A DNA stretch of 64,000 bases, taken from the NCBI GenBank assembly GCA_963169105.1, contig OY720636.1:120484188-120548187 (forward strand), read 5' to 3'. Below, piece after piece: positions 46,601-61,600 of this stretch. How positions within the stretch are numbered: position 1 is the stretch's first letter; each line of letters opens with the position of its first letter. Source of the DNA: Ceriagrion tenellum. Taxonomy: Eukaryota > Arthropoda > Insecta > Odonata > Coenagrionidae. The position numbers and the translations under genes were made by a program. The notes under the pieces are model-generated. The model was not told where the DNA came from. It worked only from the letters and a program-made list of their open reading frames with translations, and made no database searches.

Positions 46601-49600
46601 TGAACTCGATAGCTTGAAGAAGCTCCAAACGGCGATTTTCAGGGAGGCGCGGAACGGAAAATGATGCAGTCTTGCAATTTCATCAATAACTAAAATACTA
46701 ATACATTAAATATTATGAAACTTCGTGTGATTGTTAAGAAAGATCTTTGATACAATATTTGTGAAGGAAATTCCGATATCTTGATCCGTGTTGTTATTTT
46801 AAAGCCATAAATACGATTCATCTGTCTGGTACCATGAAAAATGTGCTATATTTCTGTTTTTTAGGACACACTGAAATCAATATAAACGGTAAAAATTTTT
46901 GTATACTATCACTAAATGCAGAAATAAACAAGCTTTGACTTGGTGTACTTCATTTTCAAATCGATTGAGCCGTCTTTGAGATATTAGTCTTCAAACTCGG
47001 GTGATGGAATTTAGCATCGGATATGGGTCTCAAATTCTTTTTGAGACCGATTTTGAACCCATAAAAAGGCATTGCAATGCATGCCGGGCACAGCTAGTAC
47101 ATTATAATGTTATATTGTTGAGCCACTTCCCCGTTTGGGTCATCTGTTTCAAAATTAGAAATAAACCGTTTTAAATGCAAAATTATTTCAATTGTGGGGA
47201 TGGCTATACCCTCGTAAATTCTTGGAAACTATTTTTTTTTCTATTGTCTCATGAAATATGGACAATGGCGGGAGTAAACGCAGGTTTATTCATAGTGAAA
47301 CCATTGATTTAGGTGTAGTGACTGCGACAGGTATCCCAGCACTATTTTCCATCATTTAATCGCGTCATTTTCTGTTCAAGAGCTCAATAAATTTAAATTG
47401 CCACTAATAGCGCATGGCAGTGAGTTGGTACGCGGTGCCACACATAAGCTATAACCAAAAGAGAATTGTTTACATCATGAAAATTCAGCAAATAATTAAA
47501 ACAAAAATAAAATAAGGGAAAAATTGCCTCAAGCTACCATTTTCCCAGTCACTCACTAAATTATCCACGACTAAAACTTGATAAATAATTGTGATACTCA
47601 GACACTTGAGAGAGAGAAATGCATTAAAATTCACGCATTATACACTACTGGTAGATTATATTCGGCTACGCTGATTTGTTAGGTGTCTACATCAGCAAAT
47701 AGAGAGCGTTTCTGATGTGATTACCCCCTAAGGTTCGTAAAAACAAACTGAGTTTCTCTGTGGGGACTGGGTCTGAGGTTCATATTTTCGAAAACTTCGT
47801 ATTTTTGAAACTTCGTATTTTCGAATAGCGCTATGTATTTAGCATAGGCTTTTCGTCGGGACCAACAGTTTTGCTTCGTAAAATCGAAATTTTGTATTTT
47901 CGTGCTTCGTATTATCGAGTTGCTACTGTATTCTAAAAACCAATGCAGACATACTTTGCATTCAGTGTCATGTCTGCAGCAAATTGATTTAATGCTCGTA
48001 ATTGCATCTTTATTTACTTTTTTGAACCACCACTTTTACCTTTTCAGGAAAATACAATTTCGGAAACCATATCTACGGATGTATCTAAGTATGTCTGCTT
48101 TGGTTTTTAGAATATATGTATTAGTAAACTGCTAACTCGAGCTGTGAAATGACACGGCATTACAGAATACCCGTGGAAACCACTTTATAATAAATAAATG
48201 AGGAGTAAATGCATACTACTCTTTGGGGAAAAAGGAATCACAATGATTGCCTTTGATTCTAAAACGGTAAAAATGTTTTCTTTTCTCTTTACTGAAGTAA
48301 TGAAATACGTCAAAATACGTCAAAAAACTTGGGGTTATACAACCCCTATAAACATGTGTGGGCTCAGATGAGAGTGCATAATTCTTACGAAATATTATCT
48401 GAAGCTGCCATCGAATAGCCAGAGAGCATAGTTGAGGGACAAAGGAAGGTACTTAAGAAACTCTTGGCGATATATCTCATCACACCCAAATCGGAGAATG
48501 CAAATTCGAGCATGATGAGATCTCGTCATCCCCAGATGGAATGTCACTTCCGCATGACGAGATATCACATCGTCCCCAGGCAAGTAGTTAAAGGTTATAC
48601 TGTTTTGGTCACTTCCTCCCATACCTTTACTTTATTTAGCCATTTAGCTCAAACACTTAGCTCTGTCAGAGATGGGAAAAGAGCAAAAGTAATTACAGTA
48701 TTTTGAAAGTTTTAGATAGGTGGTTCCCTAAGTGGGTGCTACTACCCCTGAGGTGGTGCTTTCACCTTAGAGGGTGAAAAGAAACAAGGAGTTGAAGTTG
48801 GGGTGATGGAGGCAGGGTCCTGACTGAACGTAATCATACATACACTGGTGGCGATGAATGAACTATCTGTCCATTGGATTTGGAGTAAATATTAGTTCGA
48901 TCACAATAGTTTTAACTTTATTTTTATTATCTTCCTGATTTGGTCATGTGGTCTATGACTTTGCAGCTAATGGTAAGGGTTGTTCGTATAGGGTTGTGAA
49001 AATTGGGGGCAATGGCTCAAAGAAATCCTCTGCTTTATTCAGTTGTTTATTTTATTTCATGTTCAGTTGAAATAATTGGGTCAATTATTGTTGAAAGTCT
49101 ATAGTTAAATACTTAACTCCTGTTTTTCTCAGCATAACCGGTTCATGGGCAAAAGAAATGGCTATCATTGATGTGTTTGATTTAGAGAAGTTGAATGAAA
49201 TGTGTTTAGAGAAGTTGAATGTCATCAGAAGTGATCATATTTAAATTGAACATTTGCCATTCAAGATGTGTATGCTGATGAAAGATTTGTTTGCATTAAG
49301 GTAAACTAACATTCATTCCTTTGAACCTCAAATAATTTATACTTGACAAACTGCTCTCCCAAAAAGATTCTGTGTTGAAATGAGATGGGCTACTTCAACA
49401 TCTTCCCTTGTGTGCTCAGACAAGCGCAGAGGTACCATGACGGATGAGTGTCTGTATATTCTGGGGGCATTATTTATGGAATACTTTCTTTCATATTATT
49501 CATCTGTATTTGAGCAATGGTTACAGAATGAAATAAACTTTAGTTTGTCAGTAGTATCCCAGAAAAAACCTAGTTCAGTTTTGAAATTATATGTGTAACA

Positions 49601-52600
49601 GTTATTTTTTAAATCATGTGTATTTTATTTTGTTTTAACTAATTGATTTTTTAAACCATAGATATAAGGAAAACTCATTGGAGCAAAGGATTCATTTTTG
49701 CTAAGCCCAAGTGTTACACTCATAATATTAAAGTAGTGGTACAATCTTAACTAATTTCAGTAGCTGAAGGATACAAATTATCTTTTGCTAATATGTTGTT
49801 AAGTACGTACTCAGGTAAATAGAGTAGTCCATTTACATATTTGCCTGTCTCATTTAAGAACTCAGAATTCTTGTTGGTGGAGATTTATTAAATATAAGTT
49901 AAGGATCTTCTCTGTCCATTTCATGCAATTTAAAGCAATTATTATATGAACTGACTTTATTACAGTGCTGTTATGAAAAGCAAGTCAGCTGAAGTGAAAG
50001 AAAAGCTAATGGATTACATCGTGAATCCAAATGGAAACCAGTCTGTGGAAAGGCATGTGAGCAGAAATGATAAAGTTGGGAAACGTTACCGCAATATGGC
50101 TCCTGTGTTCAGTATTGATGATGATCATGAAGGAGGTAGGAATGCATATTTATATTATTTAATGTCTGTTCAATGCTTGATGTTCAGTGTGTTATCAGTA
50201 CACTTTTTTTTGAGCTTGTCAAACTCCAAGAGAAATCAGGGGTGTTATTACTTATAAAATATTTTATCAGTTTCCTTGAAAATGGATAAATTTAAATGGA
50301 CTGACCATTGGCAATTAGCCACCAAAATAATGTGGATAAGGTGCATGTTTTCATTTATTTTTGGCTAAATAATATAGTTTTAAACAGTTTTTTAGTATTG
50401 AATATGAAGTGAAATTTGTGCTAGTTACTCGATCACTCTCTCTATATTCAGTGGGGTAGTCATCACCTAATATTGTAGCGGGTGGAATACCACAATATGT
50501 TACTATGGCTGTGTAAGTTCCTCAAAATAATTGCTGGTATTCATGCATAAGATCATGAGGAGAAGCATGGTCAAATCAACATTAAGTGAGCCCTGGGAGA
50601 AATTAGAGTCCTGGGGATAGTGTGATTAAGGGAATGCATATGGAGGCAAGTTTTCTCAGATTTCATTATGGTAAATGTTGTTGAAAACTGCGAACATTTA
50701 GATGCCAGACTCAGCAATTGTCGTCAGGACATTTGGAGCTAGAGTTGGGATGTTGGTGGTTGTGCATAGCTGAAAGTTAACCACTGTTGTAATTGCTTAT
50801 ATAATCTTTATCTGTTATATCTATTGAGGTTGTCATTTTCAAGTTGTATTATTATGGCTTCTTTTACATTATTTCCCTGTATCTGGACGTACAGGAAAGT
50901 GGTGTGGATCAAGGAAATGAAAACAATGATAAAGGTCATGGCTGTGACCTGCTAATGCTAAAACCTTAAATCTTTTATGAGGCAGTGCAAATATTAATGT
51001 CTTGATTTTTTAGTCATTCACCATCGAGTGAATGCATGATCCTCAAGAAAAGCATCAGTAGTTTTTCGTGTGGAATTTGAAAAAAGGTTGACATGCCTGA
51101 TGATGAGAATATGTTAAAACTTAAGGAACTCCTTTCTGTGAGAAAGATGGACGTCATAGCAGTTTACATGATACATTAAATACTTGGTAGAAATATTGTA
51201 GATGAAACTGTCGGTCTGGATTTATTTTAAAGTCTTGCCATTTATGTGTAGGAGTTTTTATGATTCTATATTTCACTGCCTAATTCAAGTACCATGACTA
51301 GACTTAATCTTTTTGTGCTATAAGTGAGCTCTAAGGAACCACTTGTTGAAGTGATATGCCAGGATAAGACTAATAATTACTTTTTATTAGTTAAAAGTGC
51401 TGATTATTGGTGGTTCTTCTGGAGGAAGAAAGGAGTATAACTGTGCAGGTTTATGAATTCTTATAATTTTCCATTTGATAGCTTTTTTCCTTGGAATTCA
51501 TTTTATAATTTCTCTTAATCCTAAAATAATTCCATTGAATTATGGTCCAAGTACGGTATACCCTTCCTTATCCAAACCCCTCATCAACCAAGCAGACTCC
51601 CAGCTTGTTGTTTTTAGAGTCACGAAAGGAACTTCTCAACATCAAGCCCTTAATCTATGACTCCTGAGACTTAGCCATCGGCTGCCATTCTATCCCATTA
51701 AATTTGGACTGGTAGGTCTAGAACGTGCTTATTATCTAATTTTGTTGTCACATCACTTGTCATTGTGACTGTGACATTTTTAAAATAGGGAAGGAAATTC
51801 ATAAAAAGTGATCATTAATCTGAAAAAATAGGTTATATTTCTAATAACTCCCCAAGTTAGAATTTTGGGAAGGTATTCCCCTTGCATAGTATTATTATTA
51901 AATTTAAATGATGTGGAAATTGACTGGTACATCATGTTCTTTAGATGTCTACAGTTTTTTATTTCTTGTCAGATGTAGAGTTTTTTATTTCTTGTAGTTT
52001 TCATCCCCATTGCTTGATGGAAGGGATTAAGTTCTGCTGTGCATCTCTATTCCCATCACCTTTACAGGAAACAACTTTGCTCCTTCCAGCTTTGTTGAAG
52101 TAATGTTATCCATATTATTGAGAGCTCCCGTGGGCTGAATACAGAAATAGGGAAACTGCATTATTTTTCCAAACATTTGTATTTGAAGTATTTACTCTCA
52201 AATATACAGGACCTGAATTCATCAGAAAAGTGATGAGTTATGTCAATGTTTCTTCTTAAAAATTATGCATGTCTGGTGGCAAGGGAACTTTATTATCAGG
52301 AACTCATGGAACAATATCACTTAGAACACTATGATCTCTCTCCCTATGAAACTGCTTGTTTTTTGTAATTTTACAAAATTATCATTTTAATTTTATTTGT
52401 GATACTGTGCGTGGAAGACAGTGAACTATGTCGTATGATTTTCATCGTTCACATTGAAACACATTTAAAAAAGAGAAGTGATTCCATGTCGTTGAGCCAA
52501 GCCATCAAGATGCTGTTTTGAATCATGTGTCATGATCATATGCTTATGCACTTTTTAGAGGCAATGGATTATGTTTGTGGTTGACACATATACTTGTGGA

Positions 52601-55600
52601 TTACATATATGCGAGCTCTTATGGACATTTTTTTTCCTGTTCACTACTTCTTTCTTAAAAATGGCTTTCAAGCATATATCCGATTGTATTATTAGGAGTG
52701 TATGTGTTGGAAATGGAGATATATTTATTACAGAAATGGTTTTACCAACAAAAGCAAGATGTGTTTTACATTTATTCTTCATTATATCATATATATATTC
52801 TTATGGGCTATAGGGTTATGATAATGTACAACTTGAGAAGTAGAACCTGGGATTAACAGTTTATTAGATGAATATTGGTCAGTGTTTATTCTGTAACTAT
52901 TATGCAGATGGAGCATGTAGTCTTTATATAACATGGCAAGAGTGATATTTATCCTAAAATTCTTTCATAACTTCTGTCTCATAAAAATGTCATGTCAGAA
53001 ATTGCCCAATTCAAGAGAACAATCGTGTGTTGATTTTTTCGTGTAGCCATCTCCTCAGACTCAATTTAAAGTGAAATTTTTATTTGCTAAAATCTTGTGT
53101 TACATCTTGGAATTAAAATTAAGTGGAATGCCTTTGTTCATGAAAGCATATTTCTCTGAATGGCAACTTTCTTTCAAAATTTCAGGAAGGAAACTCAGCC
53201 TATGGAAAATTAAGAAATGACTTGTTTTTGGTCATGAGGAAATTGTTTAATCAATGACCAGAGGCGATTTTTATGGGACAGAGAGAGAGAGAGAAGCAAA
53301 TTCATGTTACCTGAAGCCATGTCTAAGGGTTTAATTGCAATGTATTAAGCAATTTAATGCTTTGAAGTGGTTTTGCAGCTGTGCAATAGTTGTTCCTGTT
53401 CATAAAATATTTTGTTCACTGTATTTATTGTAGATTTTTTTACAGTGCAGAATATTTACAGTGCTTCTGTGCACCATGTGCTTAAGTTTGATGCTTGTCA
53501 TTTTTGTGAGCAGGCTTTTTCTGTGATTTTTTTAGGGAAAATTATTACTTCTGCTTATGGATGCTCTAATATATTGTCCATGTGGCAATGAAAGTCCTTT
53601 CTTATGTGGATGACTTCTAACGATTTTGGCTTGCAGTTTGGAGTGCTGGTCAAAAAAAGTAATAGCAATACTCAGTTCAAATTCCCACTTTGAATGGATG
53701 AATTTGCTTCTTTTGTTCTGGGATATTCCACTTTCATTGTCTACATTGCATTCATTTTAATTCGGGTTAATCTTTAAGTTACCTTCTGGACAAAGTATTT
53801 GCCTGGATTTGTGTATTCCTGTCTTTTATAATAGGGAAAGGGATTATCTGCAGAGCTCTTTGCCTTGTGAAATGTATAAAAATCTATCTATTGAAAGACT
53901 AGTGTATAGTGTGCATCACTTTGATGCTTCTCTGGAAATCTCAAGAGGGATTCGAGTCCATCCATGTTATTTTTGGTATGCCTCGAAGGTGAAGGTGTGT
54001 TACTGCCAATGTTGTTTATACCAACTGAAAAGAAAAAGTTAAAAATGTACCAAAATATAATTGTTGCCAAAATGCATTTTCATGTAGAACTTGGGATGAA
54101 TGTTTGGTCATGAGTTCAATGGATTTAGGTATCTAAGGTGTTGATGCTTTTAGTAATGCCATTTATATAATGTTTTTTGATACCATTTCTGTGGTAGATT
54201 GCTCAGTAACCAGCAGGCATTGCTGGGAAATGCTCAATTGATTTGCCATTGTGCAATGAATTCTGATAATAGTTTTCTAGTTATTGTCTAGTCTTAGGCA
54301 ACTTTTTAATTTGGTGGATCCAGGAGGTAGAAGAAAAGGTTATTATTCTCTCTTATTGATTAAATTATGGTAATGAGGAAATTTGGCTTAAGTATGAGTG
54401 GTGAAACTCCTAGTGTGCAATTGGGTTGCGTCAAATACATTTTGTTGCTCTTTTTACCTAACTCATTGGAACAGACAACCATTTGAATCAGGAGTGTAAA
54501 ATAATCTGTGTATTCAATGGTCAAACACATTGGCGTATGTATATGAATTGACTCATTCTGTGAGCGATTGAAATTAATTGTTTCCTACACGGTATTCACG
54601 AAACAAGAATTGATGACAGTATTATAGGAATGATCATGCAAGTTTTGTAGTTGAAAACATTGATGGGGAGTGGTCAATGTAGCATGGCTCCTTTTACCGT
54701 AAACATTAGCCATTGCAGTAAAAAATTACTGACCTGTTCTCATTCTTTCCAATTTAACCATATGTATACAGATTTTAAGACGAATGGAAGGGAAGTATTG
54801 TGAAGTGCAGCTTACATCAAAGAGAGTTGAAGGGGTAACTGATTTTTATCTAATATTGAGAGACAAAGTTAGGTCATTTAAGTTTCTGACTTATGGTTGT
54901 GAACCTCCCTAGTTAGAGAAAACATTTTCTTGTTATGGTAATGCTATCATTAATGATTGCCAACATTCAAGACTACTTTCTTTTCTCAATATCAGCTTTT
55001 GGATCTACCTCAAACCTGTATTATTTTATTAGATATTAGATATAAAGCTGTAGGACCTGAAAGTTACTACACATGTATAGATTTTCTCTTTCCTTGGTAG
55101 GTGCTCTAGACTTCATGAACTTTGTGATATATATTAGTGAATCATAATTTTTTTTATGGTGTCAGGCAGCGTAAACATGCATAAAAGTACTTTATTTGTT
55201 CTCATGTAATTTATTATTTGCTTAATTGCTCATATAAAGTATTGTTAGGGATGAATATTTAAATCTTCTTCCCTCAATTTGATACATCAGTGACCAGTTG
55301 GTGCTCATTTTTAATTAGGTACTTCAGAAAATATAAGATATTGTTGTTGTTCCTATGTACATCCAGTTGTATTGGTTATAATCTGCTCTATGGGTTTAGT
55401 TTATGTTATTAATGCATACTAGTGTATGTTTGGACTTGAATAGATGGTGCCTTCCCATTTTAGTTGTATCATAGAGTAAGCATCAACGTACTCAGTCACC
55501 GCTTTACAAACATTAAGTTACTACTTACTTCATGGTTGTATCAGCTCTCATTTACATTACAATGAAACTTATCACAATATCTTAATTGCTCATTCCGGAA

Positions 55601-58600
55601 AAAAGAAAAAATGTTATGTATTTCAACAATAATTTGACATTAGAGTATTATTCATTATTTTTGTACCCAGTTGGAGAAAGAGTGGAGAAGAAATTTTTCA
55701 CTCTAGATTCTCTTGAAGCCATGATATACTTTGATATATTAAATCATCAAAATCGTTGCTGTATATGTTTTATGACCCGACTGTGAGGGAGAGTTCTGTG
55801 TTTAGTTGCATGGTGAGCCTTTTGGGGCTCAACATTTTGCCCCGCTGTGCAGCGAGCTTCTTCTCATTGCTTCTAAAGACATTCTCTGCAATGTGGGGTG
55901 AAATGTTGAGCTGCAAAATTCTTACCATGCTGCTTAACTTGGAGGCCTCAATATCAGTTACAAATCACTGTGTTTGCCTAAGATATAAGTTTTATGAATT
56001 GACTTCATGATGATGCTTTGCTTTGGGTTAAGGATTAGCCTAAGCCAAAAGTTAGAACAGTTTCACTTTCTGTCATAATAGATAAAATTGGTTTGTATGA
56101 GGGCTCATTGGATTGGATATATTGGATTGATTGGTTTGGATACAATGATTTCTCAAATACTCATTATTGCCATTACTCATTTTATATAGACAACCCTATC
56201 CTGTATAATGGCTCTCTCTGCTGTTCTTACCATAGTGGGAGTATACTGTGTATTTTCTTTAGATTTGCCGTTTCATTGTATTGAAAGTTACCTGGAAAGC
56301 TTTTTTATCCCACTTGTGGTGCTCATGTGGTTTGTTTTTGTAGGGTAATGAATTTTAATATTGTTATACAGAGTATATATATTGAATTAATAAATTTTTG
56401 AAAAGCCTTTTGTAATACATACTTCAATTCCCAACCCTAATTTATTCTGGTGTTGTACGATAAATTGAAAAAAATTGGCAGTTTCCTCCATTTGGGGTGA
56501 GAAATATATTTTTATCAGATACATATTACCATGGAAGGTTCGTGTTGAATTGGTCAGGTCAGTACGATTTTGCTCAACTTAACTCAAATTCTTTGTCCTG
56601 AATAGTGTTGAGTTAATTTTGCTTGGGGAGAAAGCTAAACCAAGAAATGAGGTTAGGATTAGAAATGGTACTTGTTCAGGCTTATTTGGTGGAGGTGGTA
56701 AAATTCATTGAACCTATTAACCCTTCCATGAATTGTGTGCAGTACTTCTGGTGAAACAGGCTAAATTCTGTGTTTAAAGCTTAATTAATAAATTCAGGAA
56801 ATGTTTCTATTCTGATACCGCTTATATTATGAGTTACATTAATGATTTTGTTACAAGAAATTTGTCCACATGGAATCAAAATGTACAAATATGTTAGCTG
56901 ACTACCTTCTAATTTGGGTTTAGAGATGGATGGTAGATGATGATAGGTGTTGCCCACCAGTTGTAATTTAAAATATTTTGTTGTGTAATTTGAATTTCAT
57001 CATTAGTTGTTATTAATTGTTGAACAATTTGTAAGGGAAAACATAAAGAGTCGCCAGCATTCCTTAGAGTGTCTTTGGAATTGTCCTCTCTTAACATCAA
57101 CTGACGGAGGAAAGATGCCCATAGGCCATGGTCATGTTTTTGACTCATTTGATATCATGACATGACTAGTAAGAGAAATATATGAATAAGGTTTTGTAAA
57201 GCTTGGACTCAGATTTTACAATTTAGAGCGATAACATTTTTGCATTATTTTACAGATGCTCGAGAAATTCTATTCTCACTATAGCTTTGCTGATAATGAA
57301 TCATAGTTTAAAAAAAGAGCGTTGAAATGCATTTTTGATGCTCCTTGACTAAATGCACGCAATTTTTTTAATGAAGATAAGTATATTATAAATGTCCTTC
57401 AAGAATGTAGTGAATAATAGTATAGATACTCATTCAATCATGGTAATATCTATTCCACTAAGTTCAATCTTCATATTATGAATATATTGCGTTGAAGTTC
57501 ACTGGTTTGTAATCAATAGTCCAATCTTCTAATCAGTTTTATAAGCCTTTGGGGTTCGTGTGGTCTGTTTTTACATCAAAGTTGTTTAATGTTTTCCTAT
57601 GAAGAACAAATTCATCATGAATTTTTAAAAGCTATATAAAGCAATTTGCTTCATGGAGACGATTTACCTGTGATTCTGCTAAAGATATTACAGTAGATTG
57701 TGTGGTTGGTTGTTATTGTATTAATGGAATTTTTTGTTGCCACTGCAATAAATTCTTCAGTTAGACAATTGTCAACTTAGGGCACCGTCTAATCACCCAC
57801 TATTACACAATAATACTTGAGTAAAGCTGTGGCTGGGTATGGCAATAAAGAGATTTGAATGCCTTGTGATGAAGGTCAATTTAATTATAAAGATTGAATT
57901 GCCTTTGGGGTGGATTTGCTAATAGATGTACATAGAGATAACCAGATACATGTCAGTGGCCTAGCATTGAAGGGGCTACATTTCCCCTCACCATAAAATA
58001 TTGCACAGGATGCACAATGCATCAAGAATTTGTTAAGAAAACACCCTGTAGAGACGGATTCAGTTCTGGTTGGAGTGAGTGAGCTGAAAGAAATCCAGAA
58101 ACCTCAAGTCCCAACATTGAGAATGATGAATTTTGTAATTTTTGAAGGATCATTTTAAAGCTTAAGAAAATGTTTTTGATAGGGGAGGGTGCTGAAATGC
58201 TTAACCCACCTCCTATGTCTGCAGTGTTGTTCTGCTGCTGGCAAGTGTGGATTGTGTATTGGGATATGTTAGCACTTGCTTCATGGCTCATTAAATATTT
58301 GATTAGATGATTGCTTAGAACTCCTGCAGCAAATTCTGTCTCTGCAGTTGTCTCTCGTATCTTCCAGCATTTTCTTTGACAGTATTTTCAATTGTTCATC
58401 TGCAGAGGTTGCTAAAGATAAGCTCTCTGAATAACTTTTTTGTGGTTCTAGTGGCCATGTACGTATTTGTTTAGTGAATGATATGATTTTTGTTTTTATT
58501 TTGGAAAGGTTTTGACTATTAAAAAGTGGTTGCTGGATAGGTGAGTGGCAAGGATTGCCATATGCAGTTGAAAATGAGGGATATTTTAAGAATAAACTTT

Positions 58601-61600
58601 GAAAGGTTCTTAAAGAATAAGATGGTGAAAAGACCCACAGCTCATTTGAGTCTTGGGCATATGAAAATAGCAGTTGTTTTTAAGGACCATTACATATTTT
58701 GTGGTCGTATTCAACCCCGTAGAACAACTTTTCCTTTAATGTATCCTTAGTTGTAGTGCATGTGGCTTTCTGTAATAATAGGTACTTTTTCAGATGGATC
58801 TAACACTGAGAGCCCAGAAGAGGATGAGAGACAAGAGGTCACATCAATACAGGCATGGCTGAAAAAACCAGAAATTGTGGAGTCATTCCAGTGTAAAGAA
58901 GTTAAACTTAACAAACGCATGTATGATAGGTAAGCATTCATGTCAACTTTAACATGTTAATGATCATGGCTAAAGTCATAATAATAATAATATTTGTCTA
59001 AGGATCTTACTAAGAAGATATGAGACACATCAAAAAAACAATAGTTTAAAGAATATCAGCATAGTAGGTTCACAAAAAGCATATATTGTGTAATATCATA
59101 TATATGTCAGCAAAGATATAAATACATAATTCTCTCTCTCTTATGGCGCTACAGCCCAAGTTTGGGCCCTGGCCTCCTTCAACTTCTGCCTCCATGCTTT
59201 TATGTCTGTTGCTGCTCTCCTCCAGAGTCGTAGTCCTAGGAGATTCCGTGTGTCAGCCTGTACTTCATCTTCCCAGCGTTTACGTGGTCTTCCTATTGGT
59301 CTTTTACTGTACATTCGGCTGTCTAACGTTCTCTTTGGTATCCTTTTGTCATCCATTCTAGCCACATGCCCGGCCCACTGCAATCACTGTAGTCAGATGT
59401 ATTCTGACAGAGGGGGTTATCTAAAAAAAACCATATAATTCATGGTTGAATCTGATTCTCCAGATATTGTTTTCCTGAATGGGTCCTAAGATTTTTCTAA
59501 GCACTTTCCTTTCAAATTGATCAAGTATGCTTTTCGTCTTCTCTGTCACACTCCATGCTTCACATCCATAAGTTGCAATGGGTCCTATAATTGTCTTGTA
59601 TATTTTCAGCTTGCTATTACCATGGGCATTTTTTGATCTAAGTACATGTGACATTGCAAAGTAGGCTTTATTGGCTAGTGTTATTCTTCTCTGGACTTCT
59701 CCCTCTTCTGTGCCATCTGCATTTAATTCCTCCCCTAAGTATATAAATCGGTCCACTGACTCAATGGGGTCATCTAGCACTATCTGTTAGCCCCTGTTCC
59801 CTCTTTTCTGTTGTAGTATTTTGGTTTTTGATGTATTAATCTCAAGGCCAATACTCTTAGCATGGTTTTTTATTTGTAGATAGGTTTGCTGTGCCTCTAC
59901 TGCTCTTCGGCTCATAATATTAATATCGTCTGCATAGATAACCAGTTGTGTTAATTTGTTGGTTAGTAAGTTTTCTCTTCCTGACTCCATCTGCCTTATT
60001 ACGTACTCCAGAGCTATATTAAATAGGGTAGGTTCCAAACCATCTCCTTGCGTCAGACCATTTGAGATTTTGAAATCATCCGTCAGTTGGTTTTGGATAC
60101 GTACCACTGCTACTGTGTCCTCCATTGTCGTTCTGATTAATCTTATCAATTTGTCTGGGATTTTTAGTTTGAGCAGTATTGGGTAGAGTTTTCTTCTATC
60201 TAGTGAGTCATATGCATGTTTGAAATCTATGAATACATTATATACATCAATGTCATATTCTCAGACTTTGCCCAGGATTTCTTTTACTGTGAAAATTTGG
60301 TCTATTGTTGACCTGCCACTCCTAAATCCAGCTTGATATTCACCAATAATATCTTCTGCTAGGGGTATAAGTCGTTGATTAATAATGTATGTTAATATTT
60401 TATATGATGTGCATTGCAGAGAGATCCCTTGATAGTTGTCTCATTTCAGCTTGTCTCCCTTTTTGTGTATTGGGCATACGATACTCTTTCTTCAATCCTT
60501 AGGAATCGTCTCTTCCTCCCTTATTTTAGTAATCAAGGCATGCATTAGTTCAGTTAGGTGTTCTCCACCTACTTTATACATTTCAGATGGTATTCCATCC
60601 ATTCCTGGTGCCTTGTTATTCTTTTGGGCCTTTATTGCGTCTCTCACCTCCTCTAAAGTAGAGGATTCTATTTTTTCTTCCAAGTCATCACATAGAGTCA
60701 TATCGTGCTCATTTTCTTCCTCCTCTTGTGTTCCTAGTCGGGTTTTGAAAATATCTCTTCCAGAGAAATACATAGCAGGGATACAATATTTTAGTTGCAC
60801 ATCTTCAATATTTGCATAATAGAGTTACAAAAAGTAAGAAAATTGTTTTTTCAAATATATATTCATGAACTGGAAAGTGATGCATTCCCTGTAGAAAACA
60901 TGTTACCTCTTTTTTTAAATGACTCATTTGATACAATGGATTTTAAATTTTGAGGAAGTTTGTTATATATTCTGAGACCCATTTCTCGAGGTCCCAACTT
61001 AGCTCTGTTAGTTCTTACAGAATTGTAATGAAGACTTTTCATTGTTCTTGCTTCGTATATATGAAGATGGTGGTAATTTTTAATGACAGTACTCTTGCTT
61101 TATTAAAGTTAATTTTTAGCTACTTCTCACAGAATTATGTTCTTCCTCACTTAATAGTTTTTCAGTAAAAGTGTCTCAACTAATATTTTTTCAGAATTAA
61201 ACTGTTTAATGAAGTGTGATTTTGAACTTCCGTAGTTTCACAAATTATTTTTTGCAAAACCCTAAGTGAAATAAGGAGTATAATATTCATAAGGAATTAC
61301 GTCTACTCTCATGTCAACATTTTAGTTTCATTTCGTTCTTTATAAAAACATGAATTTTGTCTTTGTTGACTTCTGCTATGTTAACTTTGCATTTATTTAA
61401 TGTCATTTTCTCCTTTTCAGTTACTTGCTTGTCTCTGAAAGCCATATATTTCTACTGAGAGAGATTCCTTCCAGGAAAGGCTTTGCACATGTAGTTGTGA
61501 AAAGGCCTCTTTCTGCCATAGTCAAGATAACTTCGAGAAAAAAGAACCCCAAGGTCATTACGTTTAACTATGGTACCAGGGAAGGAGATGAGTTGAATGT

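Larger units (their letters stand above)
43564..47928. mobile_element. Tigger/pogo-type element inserted in the foldback arm
   Basis: The ends are CAGTAGCAACTCGATAATAC on each strand, flanked by TA on both sides (43562-43563 and 47929-47930). It is 4.4 kb long but has no transposase frame, so it is non-autonomous or gutted. It holds a direct duplication (43947-44138 and 44401-44599), a 15-bp perfect hairpin and a Helitron-like end. Its right subterminal region matches that of the element at 39140-39316. Confidence 0.75.
43105..48587. mobile_element. Foldback (TTAA-type) element with about 490-bp inverted arms, split by a later insertion
   Basis: The right arm, 48087-48587, is an inverted copy of 43105-43563 plus 47931-47962. 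The outer ends read CCACTTGACTGGGGACGATG (left) and CTACTTGCCTGGGGACGATG (right, minus strand), flanked by TTAT and TTAA, which fits piggyBac-type insertion at TTAA. The unsplit element would be about 1.1 kb with a loop near 125 bp and no transposase, so it is a non-autonomous foldback or MITE. A Tigger-type element split the left arm close to the loop. Confidence 0.8.
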
